This document shows, piece by piece, positions 26,387-34,895 of a stretch of DNA of 64,000 nucleotides. The translations under genes and the position numbers were made by a program. The notes under the pieces were generated by a model, which was not told the DNA's origin, made no database searches, and saw nothing but the letters and a program-made list of their open reading frames with translations. The stretch lies in assembly GCF_010731875.1 (NCBI RefSeq), contig NZ_AP022595.1, positions 868,001 to 932,000 on the forward strand. Direction: 5' to 3'. The stretch is from Mycolicibacterium sarraceniae (GTDB lineage: Bacteria; Actinomycetota; Actinomycetes; Mycobacteriales; Mycobacteriaceae). Position 1 is the stretch's first letter; every line of letters starts with the position of its first letter.

Positions 26387-27220
26387 ATGGCACGCTCCGA
26401 CGTCCTGGTCTCCACCGACTGGGCCGAGAGCAATCTCGACGCGCCGAACACCGTCTTCGTCGAGGTCGATGAGGACACCTCGGCTTACGAAGGCGGCCAT
26501 ATCGCCGGCGCCGTCCGGCTGGACTGGAAGACCGAGTTGCAGGATCAGGTCAAGCGTGACTTCGTCGACCAGCAGCAGTTTTCGAAGTTGTTGTCCGACA
26601 AGGGAATCAGCAACGATGACACGGTGATCCTGTACGGCGGTAACAACAACTGGTTCGCCGCGTACGCCTACTGGTACTTCAAGCTATACGGCCACGAGAA
26701 CGTCAAGCTGCTCGACGGCGGCCGCAAGAAGTGGGAGCTCGACGGTCGCCCGCTGGTGACGGACGTGCCCGAGCGTCCCGCCACGTCGTACTCGGCCAAG
26801 GCGCCCAATAACGACATCCGGGCGTTCCGCGACGAGGTGATCGCTGCGATCGGCGAGAAGAACCTGGTCGACGTCCGCTCCCCCGACGAGTTCTCCGGCA
26901 AGATCCTCGCCCCCGCGCACCTGCCGCAGGAGCAGAGCCAGCGTGCCGGCCACATCCCCACCGCCATCAGTGTGCCGTGGAGCAAGGCCGCCAACGAGGA
27001 CGGCACCTTCAAGTCCGACGAGGATCTCGCCAAGCTCTACGCCGACGCCGGCCTGGACGGCGAAAAGTTGACCATCGCCTACTGCCGCATCGGCGAGCGG
27101 TCCTCGCACACCTGGTTCGTGCTGCAGGAACTGTTGGGGCACAAGAACGTCAAGAACTACGACGGTAGTTGGACCGAATACGGCTCCCTGGTGGGGGCCC
27201 CGATCGAGTTGGGAAGCTGA
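26387..27220 (+). CDS. cysA: Thiosulfate sulfurtransferase CysA
   Basis: 277 residues, two rhodanese domains. The catalytic Cys lies in AYCRIGERSSHTW near residue 230; the N-terminal domain is inactive. Nearly identical in pattern to M. tuberculosis CysA2/CysA3 (NNNWFAAYAYWYFKLYGHE, VDVRSPDEFSGKI). Transfers sulfane sulfur from thiosulfate. Good Shine-Dalgarno (GGAAAGGAA). Followed 2 nt later by sseC. Confidence 0.95.
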   Translation: MARSDVLVSTDWAESNLDAPNTVFVEVDEDTSAYEGGHIAGAVRLDWKTELQDQVKRDFVDQQQFSKLLSDKGISNDDTVILYGGNNNWFAAYAYWYFKLYGHENVKLLDGGRKKWELDGRPLVTDVPERPATSYSAKAPNNDIRAFRDEVIAAIGEKNLVDVRSPDEFSGKILAPAHLPQEQSQRAGHIPTAISVPWSKAANEDGTFKSDEDLAKLYADAGLDGEKLTIAYCRIGERSSHTWFVLQELLGHKNVKNYDGSWTEYGSLVGAPIELGS

Positions 27221-27222
27221 TC

Positions 27223-27525
27223 ATGTGCTCTGCACCTAAACAAGGACAGACCCTGCCTGCCGGTGTCGACCTGGAGAAGGAGACCGTGATCACGGGGCGC
27301 GTCGTCGACGACTCCGGACAGACGGTGGCGGGTGCATTCGTGCGCCTGCTGGACGCCAGTGACGAGTTCACCGCTGAGGTGGTGGCCTCGGCGACCGGCG
27401 ATTTCCGGTTCTTCGCCGCGCCGGGTACCTGGACCGTGCGTGCGCTGTCCAAGGTCGGCAACGGCGATGCCACCGTGGCGCCGTCCGGTGCCGGCATCCA
27501 CGAGGTCGACATCAAGGTCGCCTGA
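27223..27525 (+). CDS. sseC: DUF1416 protein SseC
   Basis: 100 residues. An N-terminal MCSAPKQGQ with a conserved Cys is followed by a carboxypeptidase-regulatory-like beta fold (TVITGRVVDDSGQTVAGAFV, DFRFFAAPGTWTVRAL). Always paired with CysA-type sulfurtransferases in mycobacteria; role in sulfur metabolism not defined. Counterpart of Rv0814c. Confidence 0.92.
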   Translation: MCSAPKQGQTLPAGVDLEKETVITGRVVDDSGQTVAGAFVRLLDASDEFTAEVVASATGDFRFFAAPGTWTVRALSKVGNGDATVAPSGAGIHEVDIKVA

Positions 27526-27538
27526 CGAGGGATGAGGT

Positions 27539-27565
27539 GGCTCGGGCGGCCAGTCCGCCCGAGCC
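27539..27565. terminator. Strong hairpin after sseC
   Basis: GGCTCGGGCGG and CCGCCCGAGCC pair perfectly over 11 bp with a 5-nt loop. It lacks a U-tract, as is common in mycobacteria. It lies 14 bp after sseC and just before the next -10 box, so it likely separates two transcripts. Confidence 0.65.
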
Positions 27566-27583
27566 CCGGATAGACTGACGAAC

Positions 27584-27682
27584 GTGGTTCTTTTCTTCGA
27601 GATCCTCCTGGTCGCAGCGGTCGTCGTGATCACCTGGTTCGCGTTGTATGCGCTCTACCGGCTGATCACCGACGAGTCGTGA
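27584..27682 (+). CDS. 32-aa single-span membrane peptide
   Basis: GTG 27584 lies 7 nt after TAGACT (27571-27576), a leaderless pattern. The peptide is one hydrophobic helix ([21 protein letters not shown]) with a short RLITDES tail. Its stop overlaps the next gene's GTG by 4 nt (GTGA), so translation of the two is coupled. Function unknown. Confidence 0.7.
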   Translation: MVLFFEILLVAAVVVITWFALYALYRLITDES

Positions 27683-28326
27683 GTTCCGAGGAGATCGCCG
27701 GCAGCGGTGATCGCGCGGTCGCCGCGGCGGTCGAACGGGCCAAGGAGACGGCCGGCCGGAACATTCCGGTCTTCGATGACCTGCCGCTTCCGGCGGACAC
27801 CGCCAATCTGCGCCTGGGCGCCAATCTGCACGATGCACTGCTGGCCCTCCTACCACTGGTCGGCGTCTGGCGCGGCGAAGGCGAAGGCCGCGGACCGGAC
27901 GGCGACTACCGCTTCGGTCAGCAGATCGTCGTCTCGCACGACGGCGGGGACTACCTCAACTGGGACGCTCGGTCCTGGCGCCTCGACGAGAGCGGCGACT
28001 ATCACTCCCCTGGGCTGCGGGAGACCGGCTTCTGGCGGTTCGACACCGACCCCGCCGACCCGAGCGAATCGCAGGCCATCGAGCTGCTGCTGGCCCATTC
28101 CGCCGGCTACGTCGAATTGTTCTACGGCCAACCGCTCACCCAGTCGTCCTGGGAGCTGGTGACCGACGCGCTGGCACGCAGTAAGTCCGGTGTGCTGGTC
28201 GGCGGCGCCAAGCGGCTCTACGGGATCGTCGAGGGCGGTGACCTGGCCTACGTCGAGGAGCGGGTCGACGCCGACGGCGGCCTGGTTCCTCATCTGTCCG
28301 CGCGGCTGACGCGACACGTCGGCTGA
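27679..28326 (+). CDS. Nitrobindin-family beta-barrel protein
   Basis: 215 residues; counterpart of Rv0813c. The lipocalin-like motif [18 protein letters not shown] starts a ten-strand barrel (about 55-215), and the C-terminus [10 protein letters not shown] is where nitrobindins place the haem-ligating His. Family members bind ferric haem and isomerise peroxynitrite, but some mycobacterial paralogues lack haem; which applies here cannot be settled. The first 50 residues are helical and outside the barrel. Coupled to the 32-aa peptide upstream. Confidence 0.82.
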   Translation: MSSEEIAGSGDRAVAAAVERAKETAGRNIPVFDDLPLPADTANLRLGANLHDALLALLPLVGVWRGEGEGRGPDGDYRFGQQIVVSHDGGDYLNWDARSWRLDESGDYHSPGLRETGFWRFDTDPADPSESQAIELLLAHSAGYVELFYGQPLTQSSWELVTDALARSKSGVLVGGAKRLYGIVEGGDLAYVEERVDADGGLVPHLSARLTRHVG

Positions 28327-28640
28327 TGCGCCGCCTCGCCTTCGGGGTCGCCACGGCGACCACCGCTATTCTCGCCGCCTGCGCACCGGCCCCAACCCCG
28401 TCGCAGCCGACGGTGATCAGCCCCGCGCCCAGCACCACCGGTGGCACGCCGACCACGACGAGCGCCACCACCAGCGTCAACCCGGGCGAGCATGGATCGC
28501 TGGGGCAGTGCCTGCACGAACACGGTGTGCCCGACTCGGCGGGCCCCGCCGTGCTGGGACCGCCGGCCGGCGTCGACCCCGGTGTCTGGGATCAGGCCCG
28601 GAAAGCGTGCTCGCCGCTGGAGCCGGGGCCCGCGAGCTGA
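28326..28640 (+). CDS. Putative lipoprotein
   Basis: 104 residues. The signal peptide ends in a lipobox (LAAC, Cys19). A Thr/Pro/Ser-rich linker follows, then a small domain with GQCLHEHGVPD and a C-terminal RKACSPLEPGP giving two Cys residues, possibly a disulfide. Start overlaps the preceding stop by 1 nt. No family recognised. Confidence 0.75.
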   Translation: MRRLAFGVATATTAILAACAPAPTPSQPTVISPAPSTTGGTPTTTSATTSVNPGEHGSLGQCLHEHGVPDSAGPAVLGPPAGVDPGVWDQARKACSPLEPGPAS

Positions 28641-28719
28641 GCGTCAGCACGGCTTTCGCATGAGATGTGTTGTGGTCGAACATCTTTAGCGGGAGGGCTC
28701 GTACCCTCGGGTCATCAGG

Positions 28720-28911
28720 GTGAAATCGGTGATCCTCATCGCGGGCGCGGCCGCTGCCATCGTGACGGCTCCTTCGGCCGCAGTTCAGCAGTGCCTGATT
28801 CGATGGTCCGCCCGGCGACGGCCAGTTCGCCGACAAGCTCGCGCACCTCCCCTACGAGCTCAGGATCCAGCGCGCTGGTGCTGCTGGCCGCCGGACAGCT
28901 CGTCGGGATAG
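28720..28911 (+). pseudogene. Orphan signal peptide of a lost secreted protein
   Basis: GTG 28720 opens a good signal peptide (KSVILIAGAAAAIVTAPSAA), but the frame then runs into antisense of the decayed ABC ATPase with no recognisable mature domain. Probably the 5' end of a gene truncated by rearrangement. Confidence 0.45.
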
Positions 28912-28915
28912 GCGT
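28800..28915 (-). pseudogene. Fragment of a polar amino-acid ABC transporter ATPase
   Basis: On the minus strand one frame reads YPDELSGGQQHQR (the ABC signature with its usual YP lead). Another gives LDPELVGEVRELVGELA, the segment normally about 35 residues further on. The Walker B between them and everything upstream are gone. Remnant of a GlnQ-like ATPase. Confidence 0.6.
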
Positions 28916-29326
28916 CAGCCCTGGCGCAAGGCCGCGCGCACCGCGTCGACAGCACCCAGAACCGAGATCAGGCCGCAATCCTTTTGCAGCGCAACAAAAT
29001 CCTTGAGCAGTGCCGAGGTAACCCGGCGTGCCGCCTGGGGCAGCACCACCAGCCGCATGGTCCGTTGATAGTTCAGCCCCAGGCCAACATTCGCCTGTTG
29101 CGACGGATGCACCGACTCGATGCCGGCGCGGAACACCTCGGCGACATACGCCGAATAGACCAAGCACCAGCGCCAAGCCGCCCAGCAGCACCGGGTTGTT
29201 CGGGACGCCCGACAGCCGCAGTCCCGGTAGTCCGCACCCGACGAGGTATAGGCAGATGATCAGCGGCAGCCCGCGGAACAGGTCGACATAACCGGTGGCG
29301 AGGCGTTCGGCGGCCAGGGCGGTCAC
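28915..29326 (-). pseudogene. Decayed polar amino-acid ABC transporter permease
   Basis: Two frames carry a GlnP-type permease: TGYVDLFRGLPLIICLYLV at the 5' part, then VYSAYVAEVFRAGIESVHPSQQ followed by GLNYQRTMRLVVLPQAARR, the EAA loop, and the last helix region. A frameshift near 29165 separates them, and the N-terminal helices are missing. The GTG at 29326 overlaps the solute-binding-protein stop, a trace of the former operon. Confidence 0.7.
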
Positions 29327-29560
29327 TTGAGGACCGGCGCGTTGCCGGCTTCAGCCAGCCACTGCTGTTGCAGCTTGGCCAGCGTGCCATCGGAGCGCAG
29401 GGCGTCAACCGCACCCGACACGCACGACGTCAACGCGCCGCCCTTGTCCAGGACTGACCGCCTCGACGTGTCGCCGACGGGAACGCAGAGCATAGAGACC
29501 CGGTACGTAGGAGGCGATCCCCTTTGCCACAGGGACAACGAGTTCCATGCGCTCCCCCAG
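29323..29560 (-). pseudogene. Fragment of an amino-acid ABC solute-binding protein
   Basis: Only the C-terminal part is left: VPVGDTS, GAVDALRSDGTLAKLQQQWLAEAG, stop at 29323. This is the standard end of an SBP_bac_3 protein. Frames shift upstream (around 29450-29500). Nothing recognisable remains between 29560 and the next gene's stop at 29690. Confidence 0.6.
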
Positions 29561-29689
29561 ATGACTCGACGGCAGCCAACACTACTCACGAAGGTTACGC
29601 GGCCAGTGCAGAGTCTTTCCTGATCGTTAGCTGTGAACGTTGTTGCGATTCGCAAGCGCCACGCTGACACTGCGCATCGCGCGTCGCGT

Positions 29690-30568
29690 TCAGCGATCGC
29701 AGACGATCGCGGCGTCGACCAGCGCGGCGACCTCGGCGGCCAGCCGGGTCGGCGGCAACGGTTGACCGTCCAGCGTGTGCACCCGGGCTGCCAGGGTGAT
29801 ACTGGAGACCAGCCAAACCCCCTGGGCGGTAAGTAGATCCGATGGTCGTAGCGCGCGGAAGTCGCAGTCGTAGCCCTTGTCCCTGGCAACCTGGAACAGA
29901 GCTTGCTGGGTGGTTCCGCGCAGGATCGGGTACCACGGCGGCGGGGTGAGAAAGCAGGTCCCGCCGGACCCGTCATCGGCGGCGATCACCACCGTGGACC
30001 GCGGGCCTTCGAGCAGATATCCGTCGGAGCTGACGAAGATCACGTCCCCGGCTCCCTGTGCGGTGCCATGGCGCAGCGCGGCCATATTGACCGCGTACGA
30101 CAACGTCTTGGCGCCGGCGACCAGCCAGGGCATGGCGTCGGCCGCATTGGTGCTAAGCCCCCGGCTGAGAACCACGGCGGCGATTCCCTCGCGGCGAGTG
30201 ATGGCGACCCGCTCGGGCAGGGGATTGACCGTCAGGTACGCGGTCGGAGCCGGGTTGCTCTCGCGGCCACGGCTGTAGACCAGTCGCAGCGCGCCCTCGC
30301 CGGCGGTCGCAGAATTCCACTGTCCGAGCGCGATACCGATGGCGTGGTGCCAGGCCGGCAGGTCCGGTTCGGGCAGATCCATCGTTTTGGCCGACTGGAC
30401 CAACCGGTACAGGTGGGATTCGACCAGGCAGGCGTGGCCGTCGCGCACCAGCAGCGTCTCGAACACGCCGTCGCCGCGCACGGCGGCCAGGTCGTCGGCG
30501 AATAACAGGGGCCGGCTCGGATCATGCACCTCGCCGTCGAGCGTGACGAGCGCTGATGGGCCAGACAT
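29690..30568 (-). CDS. pabC: Aminodeoxychorismate lyase (class IV PLP enzyme)
   Basis: 292 residues; counterpart of Rv0812. Fold-type IV PLP enzyme: [14 protein letters not shown] near the start, catalytic Lys in [15 protein letters not shown], cofactor loop [10 protein letters not shown], and a late RGTTQQALF. It makes 4-aminobenzoate for folate, although branched-chain or D-amino-acid aminotransferases share the fold. Divergent from the YgfZ-family gene across 40 bp. Confidence 0.85.
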   Translation of the reverse strand: MSGPSALVTLDGEVHDPSRPLLFADDLAAVRGDGVFETLLVRDGHACLVESHLYRLVQSAKTMDLPEPDLPAWHHAIGIALGQWNSATAGEGALRLVYSRGRESNPAPTAYLTVNPLPERVAITRREGIAAVVLSRGLSTNAADAMPWLVAGAKTLSYAVNMAALRHGTAQGAGDVIFVSSDGYLLEGPRSTVVIAADDGSGGTCFLTPPPWYPILRGTTQQALFQVARDKGYDCDFRALRPSDLLTAQGVWLVSSITLAARVHTLDGQPLPPTRLAAEVAALVDAAIVCDR

Positions 30569-30608
30569 GGTGCAAAAGCGTACTGGCAGTCACACGTAGA
30601 GTTGATGT

Positions 30609-31700
30609 GTGTCAGCCGTCCGCACCCCTGACAATTCCCCCGATGCCGGCGCGGTCTGGCATTACGGCGATCCGCTGGGCGAACAACGTTCCGCCACCCT
30701 CGATGCCGTCGTGGTGGACCGATCCAACCGCGCGGTCATCAAGCTGACCGGGGCCGACCGGCGCAGCTGGCTGCATTCCCTCTCGAGCCAACACGTCAGC
30801 GAGCAGCCGGACGGCACGTCCACCGAGAACCTCAGCCTCGACGGGCAGGGCCGCGTCGAGGATCACTGGGTTCAGACCGAGCTGGGCGGGATCACCTATC
30901 TCGACACCGAGGAGTCGCGGGGCGAGCCGCTGCTGGCGTACCTGCGCAAGATGGTGTTCTGGGCCGACGTCGCGCCCGCGGCCGCTGACCTTGCCGTGCT
31001 CTCGCTACTGGGCCCTGGCTTGCCCGAGTCCGCCGTGCTGGCGACGCTGGGGCTGAAAGAACTGCCCGCCGAATCGGAAGCCGTGCCCGTTGAGGGTGGC
31101 GGCTTCCTACGCCGGATGCCCACCGAACGAGGCCAGATCGAACTCGACCTGGTGGTCCCGCGCGCCGGCGTCGCCGACTGGCTGTCCCGGCTGGAGTCCG
31201 CCGGGGTACGGCGCGCCGGCGTGTGGGCCTACGAGGCTCATCGAGTCGCTGCGCAGCGACCTCGGCTCGGTGTGGACACCGACGACCGGACCATTCCCCA
31301 TGAGGTCGGCTGGATCGGCGGGCCCGGGCAAGGAGCTGTGCATCTCGACAAGGGCTGCTATCGCGGCCAGGAGACGGTCGCTCGCGTCCACAACTTGGGA
31401 AAGCCGCCCCGGATGCTGGTTCTGGTCCACCTCGACGGTTCTGGGGACCGACCCGTCACCGGCGACCCCCTGCTGGCCGGTGGGCGTGTCGTCGGACGGC
31501 TCGGGACCGTCGTCGATCACGTCGACCTCGGCCCGATCGCCCTGGCTCTGGTGAAGCGGGGCATTCCGGCCGAAACCGCTCTGACCACGGGCGGCGAGCA
31601 TGAGGTGGCCGCCGAGATCGACCCGGATTCAGTGCCGCCAACCGACGCGGTGGGCGCGGGGCGGCTGGCGGTGGAGCGGCTGCGCCGCGGCGCGCTGTGA
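30609..31700 (+). CDS. ygfZ: Folate-binding protein YgfZ (GcvT-like)
   Basis: 363 residues; counterpart of Rv0811c. The signature [12 protein letters not shown] (about 248-259) is diagnostic. The rest is the GcvT-like fold, with [18 protein letters not shown] near the N-terminus. It uses tetrahydrofolate in maintaining iron-sulfur enzymes. GTG 30609 lies 6 nt after TAGAGT, a leaderless pattern. Sits back to back with the folate gene pabC. Confidence 0.9.
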   Translation: MSAVRTPDNSPDAGAVWHYGDPLGEQRSATLDAVVVDRSNRAVIKLTGADRRSWLHSLSSQHVSEQPDGTSTENLSLDGQGRVEDHWVQTELGGITYLDTEESRGEPLLAYLRKMVFWADVAPAAADLAVLSLLGPGLPESAVLATLGLKELPAESEAVPVEGGGFLRRMPTERGQIELDLVVPRAGVADWLSRLESAGVRRAGVWAYEAHRVAAQRPRLGVDTDDRTIPHEVGWIGGPGQGAVHLDKGCYRGQETVARVHNLGKPPRMLVLVHLDGSGDRPVTGDPLLAGGRVVGRLGTVVDHVDLGPIALALVKRGIPAETALTTGGEHEVAAEIDPDSVPPTDAVGAGRLAVERLRRGAL

Positions 31701-31701
31701 C

Positions 31702-31719
31702 GTTCACCCACGGGTGAAC
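31702..31719. promoter_or_regulatory. Perfect inverted repeat GTTCACCC-AC-GGGTGAAC
   Basis: 8-bp arms around 2 nt, starting 1 bp after the ygfZ stop and 119 bp before the DUF3073 gene. It shares GTTCACC with the Pho-like repeats near phoU and pstS, but in inverted form. An operator for the DUF3073 gene is more likely than a terminator, as there is no U-run. Confidence 0.5.
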
Positions 31720-31785
31720 GGGCCTGCCAGCACATCGCTGTCGGGCACGGTAAGGTGTTGGCAGGACAATAACCAATACACAGAT

Positions 31786-31814
31786 CGGAGCCGCCTGGAT
31801 CCCGGGCCGCTCCG
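31786..31814 (+). other. Hairpin in the 5' region of the DUF3073 gene
   Basis: CGGAGC and GCTCCG enclose 17 nt, ending 24 nt before the start codon. A second short stem (GGGGG/CCCCC, about 31826-31837) covers the position of the ribosome site, so translation may be controlled by RNA structure. Confidence 0.3.
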
Positions 31815-31838
31815 TTATTGCGCGAGGGGGTTCCCCCA

Positions 31839-32024
31839 ATGGGCCGCGGCCGGGCTAAGGCAAAGCAGACCAAGGTTGCTCGGGAGCTGAAATACAGCTC
31901 TCCGCAGATCGATGTCGATCGGCTCCGTAAGGAGTTGGCAGGCTCGGGCGGGAGCGAACCCGAAAAGTCAGAGAATGGGTTGATCGACGACTCGTGGGCA
32001 GATGAGGACGACTGGCGGCCCTGA
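31839..32024 (+). CDS. DUF3073 small protein
   Basis: 61 residues; counterpart of Rv0810c. A basic N-terminus (GRGRAKAKQTKVARELKYSS) followed by an acidic tail (DDSWADEDDWRP) is typical of actinobacterial DUF3073. Function unknown. ATG 31839 is chosen because conservation starts there. It is convergent with purM, 15 bp away. Confidence 0.85.
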   Translation: MGRGRAKAKQTKVARELKYSSPQIDVDRLRKELAGSGGSEPEKSENGLIDDSWADEDDWRP

Positions 32025-32039
32025 GCCGCCACCTCTGCA

Positions 32040-33110
32040 CTAAAACCGTGGGTGTTGTCCCACGAGCTTGGCTCGTGGGCCGTCCTTACCCTTAGTGATA
32101 ATGCCCAATGTCCAGCAACTCAGATGGCGTGCAGTCAGAATCGCCAGCGCGCGGTCGGTGTCCTCCGGCGCGACGACGGCGACCATGCCGATGCCCATGT
32201 TGAACGTTTTCTCCATCTCGACGCGGTCGATCCGTCCGCGCTGCTGGATCATCGCGAACACTGGCGCCGGCGTCCACGTCCCGCGGTCGAGCTCGGCGAC
32301 CAGTCCGTGCGGCACAACGCGCTCTAGGTTGCCTGCCAGCCCGCCTCCGGTGACGTGGCAGAAGGTGCGGACCTGCGTCTCGGCCGCCAGCGCCAGACAG
32401 TCCTTGGCATAGATGCGAGTCGGTTCGAGCAGTTCTTCACCGAGGGTGCGGCCGAACTCCTCGACGTGTCCGGCCAGGTTCATCCGATCGATGTCGAGGA
32501 GAACCTTGCGGGCCAGCGAATAGCCGTTGGAGTGCAGGCCCGAGGAACCCATCGCGATGATCACATCGCCTGGGCGCACCCGCTCGGGTCCCAGTACATC
32601 GTCGGCCTCAACGACCCCGATGCCGGTCGCGGAGATGTCGTAGTGGTCGGGTTCCATCAGCCCTGGGTGTTCGGCGGTCTCCCCGCCCAGCAGCGCGCAC
32701 CCGGCCGCCACGCAACCCTCGGCGATGCCGGCGACGATCGCGGCAACCCGCTCCGGGACGGTGCGCCCGACAGCGATGTAGTCCTGCAAGAACAGCGGCT
32801 CGGCACCGCAAACCACGAGGTCGTCGACGACCATCGCGACCAGGTCAAGGCCGACGGTGTCGTGCTTGTCCATCGCCTGGGCCACGGCCAACTTCGTCCC
32901 GACACCATCGGTCGACGCGGCCAGCAGCGGCTCCCGATAGCCACTACGCAGTGCAAACAGCCCGGCGAACCCGCCAAGCCCGCCACGCACCTCGGGCCTG
33001 GTGGCCCGCTTCGCCAGCGGCTTGAACAGCTCGACCGCACGGTCACCGGCCTCGATGTCCACGCCGGCCGATGCGTAGGAAATGTGGTGGTCTTCCTCGC
33101 GATCCGTCAT
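32040..33110 (-). CDS. purM: Phosphoribosylformylglycinamidine cyclo-ligase PurM
   Basis: 356 residues. AIR synthetase: converts FGAM to AIR with ATP (fifth step of IMP synthesis). Marks: YASAGVDIEAGDRAVELFK, STDGVGTKLAVAQ, MVVDDLVVCGAEPLFLQDYIA, GGETAEHPG and GLHSNGYSLAR. ATG 33110 starts the conserved region. In M. tuberculosis purF lies directly upstream; here about 1.8 kb of other genes intervenes. Confidence 0.97.
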   Translation of the reverse strand: MTDREEDHHISYASAGVDIEAGDRAVELFKPLAKRATRPEVRGGLGGFAGLFALRSGYREPLLAASTDGVGTKLAVAQAMDKHDTVGLDLVAMVVDDLVVCGAEPLFLQDYIAVGRTVPERVAAIVAGIAEGCVAAGCALLGGETAEHPGLMEPDHYDISATGIGVVEADDVLGPERVRPGDVIIAMGSSGLHSNGYSLARKVLLDIDRMNLAGHVEEFGRTLGEELLEPTRIYAKDCLALAAETQVRTFCHVTGGGLAGNLERVVPHGLVAELDRGTWTPAPVFAMIQQRGRIDRVEMEKTFNMGIGMVAVVAPEDTDRALAILTARHLSCWTLGIITKGKDGPRAKLVGQHPRF

Positions 33111-33157
33111 CGCGCCTAAGGTTACCGGTCCCCGACCGCCGCCGAAACGCGCCGTCG

Positions 33158-33406
33158 TCAGCAGACGTGGCGGGACAGCCATTGACGTATGCCTGTGTGC
33201 CGGGTCAGCGCGGCCGCGTCGCGGTGGGGCCCGAACAGCCTGTCCGTCCCGAACTCGTCGGCCAGTTCAGCCAGCAGCTCCTCCATCGGCCCCTTGACCT
33301 GGCGGTCATAGACGCCGCTGTGCTCGCTCCAGTAGGCCGTGGAGTTATCGGCCGCCAGGCCCTCGTGGAACTCGACGGCCTCGATCGGCCAGCCGCGAAA
33401 CCCCAT
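33158..33406 (-). pseudogene. Truncated DUF2461 (TIGR02453) gene
   Basis: 82 codons. The N-terminal DUF2461 pattern GWPIEAVEFHEGLAADNSTAYWSEH and KGPMEELLAELADEFG is clear up to FGPHRD. The rest of the roughly 210-residue family is replaced by an unrelated tail. The intact homologue in M. tuberculosis is Rv0807, near purF. Probably a deletion that came with the purF-purM rearrangement. Confidence 0.65.
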
Positions 33407-33435
33407 GGGGACATTCTGTGACACCGTGAGGCCCC

Positions 33436-33870
33436 ATGACACCGTTGCGATACTCACGAGTGGCCGTCCCCATCGCGCTGGGCACGATAATGCTGGTGCC
33501 GGGTTCGGCCGCGGCCACCCCGGCCGAGGGCGTCAACGGCATCGTCATGTCGCAGGCCACTCTCAACGGCAAGGACTACATCAGCCGCGAGATCACCATC
33601 GCGCCCGGCGGAACCACCGGCTGGCACTATCACCCCGGGCAGGTGTTCGGGGTGATCAAAGAAGGCACGCTGACCCATTACGAGGGTGACTGTTCCGTCG
33701 ACGGCGTCTACAACCCGGGTGACGCCATCACCGAGCGCAGCGGGACGGGCTACGTGCACGAGGGGCGCAACGAAGGGGCCACCCCGCTGGTGATGTGGGT
33801 GCTCTACATCGACCCGGCCGGCAGCCCGCTGGCCGTGGATATGCCCAATCCGGGTTGCCCTTTCCAATAA
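33436..33870 (+). CDS. Secreted cupin-domain protein
   Basis: 144 residues. A signal peptide (AVPIALGTIMLVPGSAAA) precedes a single cupin barrel with GTTGWHYHPGQVFGVIKEG (His-x-His and following metal residues) and a second motif with VHEGRNEG. The CSVDG and NPGCPF cysteines may form a disulfide. Function unknown; such exported cupins are common in soil mycobacteria. Sits in the segment separating purF from purM. Confidence 0.8.
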   Translation: MTPLRYSRVAVPIALGTIMLVPGSAAATPAEGVNGIVMSQATLNGKDYISREITIAPGGTTGWHYHPGQVFGVIKEGTLTHYEGDCSVDGVYNPGDAITERSGTGYVHEGRNEGATPLVMWVLYIDPAGSPLAVDMPNPGCPFQ

Positions 33871-33887
33871 CGGGCAATCCTTTACCT

Positions 33888-34892
33888 ATGACGCAGCGAA
33901 CGCGGTGCCTCGTGACCGGCGCAACCGGATACATCGGTGGCCGTCTAGTGCCCCGCCTACTCGACGATGATGTCGCGGTACGTGCGCTGGCGCGCACGCC
34001 GGACAAGCTGGCGGATGTGCCCTGGCGCGACCGGATCGAGGTGGCCCGCGGCGATCTCAGCGACGCCGACTCGCTCACTGACGCGTTCACCGGCGTCGAC
34101 GTCGTCTATTACCTGGTGCATTCGATGGGCACGTCGCGGGATTTCGCCGCAGAAGAGCGTCGGGCCGCGCAAAACGTGGTCTCCGCCGCCCGGCAGGCCG
34201 GAGTCCGGCGCTTGGTCTACCTCAGCGGCCTGCACCCCGAGAACGCGGCATTGTCAACGCATCTCACGTCCCGCGCCGCAGTGGGGGACATCCTGATCGC
34301 ATCGGGTATCGAAACAGTCGTGTTGCAGGCCGGCGTCGTGGTGGGCTCGGGCTCGGCGTCGTTCGAGATGGTCCGTCACCTCACCAACCGGCTGCCGGTG
34401 ATGACGACGCCGAAGTGGGTGCACAACAAGATCCAGCCGATCGCGATCTCCGACGTGCTGCACTACTTGGCCGCCGCCGCGACCGCGACGGTGCCGACAT
34501 CGCGGACCTGGGACGTGGGCGGGCCGGACGTCCTGGAATACGGCGACATGATGCAGATCTACGCCGAGGTCGCGGGGCTGGCCAGGCGACGCATCCTGGT
34601 CCTGCCAGTGCTGACCCCACGGATCGCGTCGCTCTGGGTGGGTCTGGTGACGCCGATTCCGTCCGGATTGGCTCGGCCGCTCGTAGAGTCGTTGCACTGT
34701 GATGCGGTGATGGCCAACGACGATATCGACACGATCATCAAGCCACCCGCCACGGGCCTCACGCCGTACCGGCGAGCTGTCTCGGAAGCATTGGCCAGCA
34801 ACGGATTCCAGCGCAGTTGGGACACCAGCGATGCCGCGCTGCTACCCAGCGATCCAGACTGGGCCGGACCCTCGCGGCCGCCGCGACGGTGA
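33888..34892 (+). CDS. Atypical SDR / NAD(P)-binding protein (NmrA-like)
   Basis: 334 residues. The N-terminal TGATGYIGGRLVPRLL is the dinucleotide loop of extended/atypical SDRs. It is followed by VVYYLVHSMG, VRRLVYLSGLHPE and a YGDMMQIYAEVAGL C-terminal substrate region. No classical YxxxK pair is evident at the usual place, as in NmrA-type sensors. Start at ATG 33888. 17 bp after the cupin gene, so possibly co-transcribed; convergent with purF (3-bp gap). Confidence 0.8.
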   Translation: MTQRTRCLVTGATGYIGGRLVPRLLDDDVAVRALARTPDKLADVPWRDRIEVARGDLSDADSLTDAFTGVDVVYYLVHSMGTSRDFAAEERRAAQNVVSAARQAGVRRLVYLSGLHPENAALSTHLTSRAAVGDILIASGIETVVLQAGVVVGSGSASFEMVRHLTNRLPVMTTPKWVHNKIQPIAISDVLHYLAAAATATVPTSRTWDVGGPDVLEYGDMMQIYAEVAGLARRRILVLPVLTPRIASLWVGLVTPIPSGLARPLVESLHCDAVMANDDIDTIIKPPATGLTPYRRAVSEALASNGFQRSWDTSDAALLPSDPDWAGPSRPPRR

Positions 34893-34895
34893 ACG

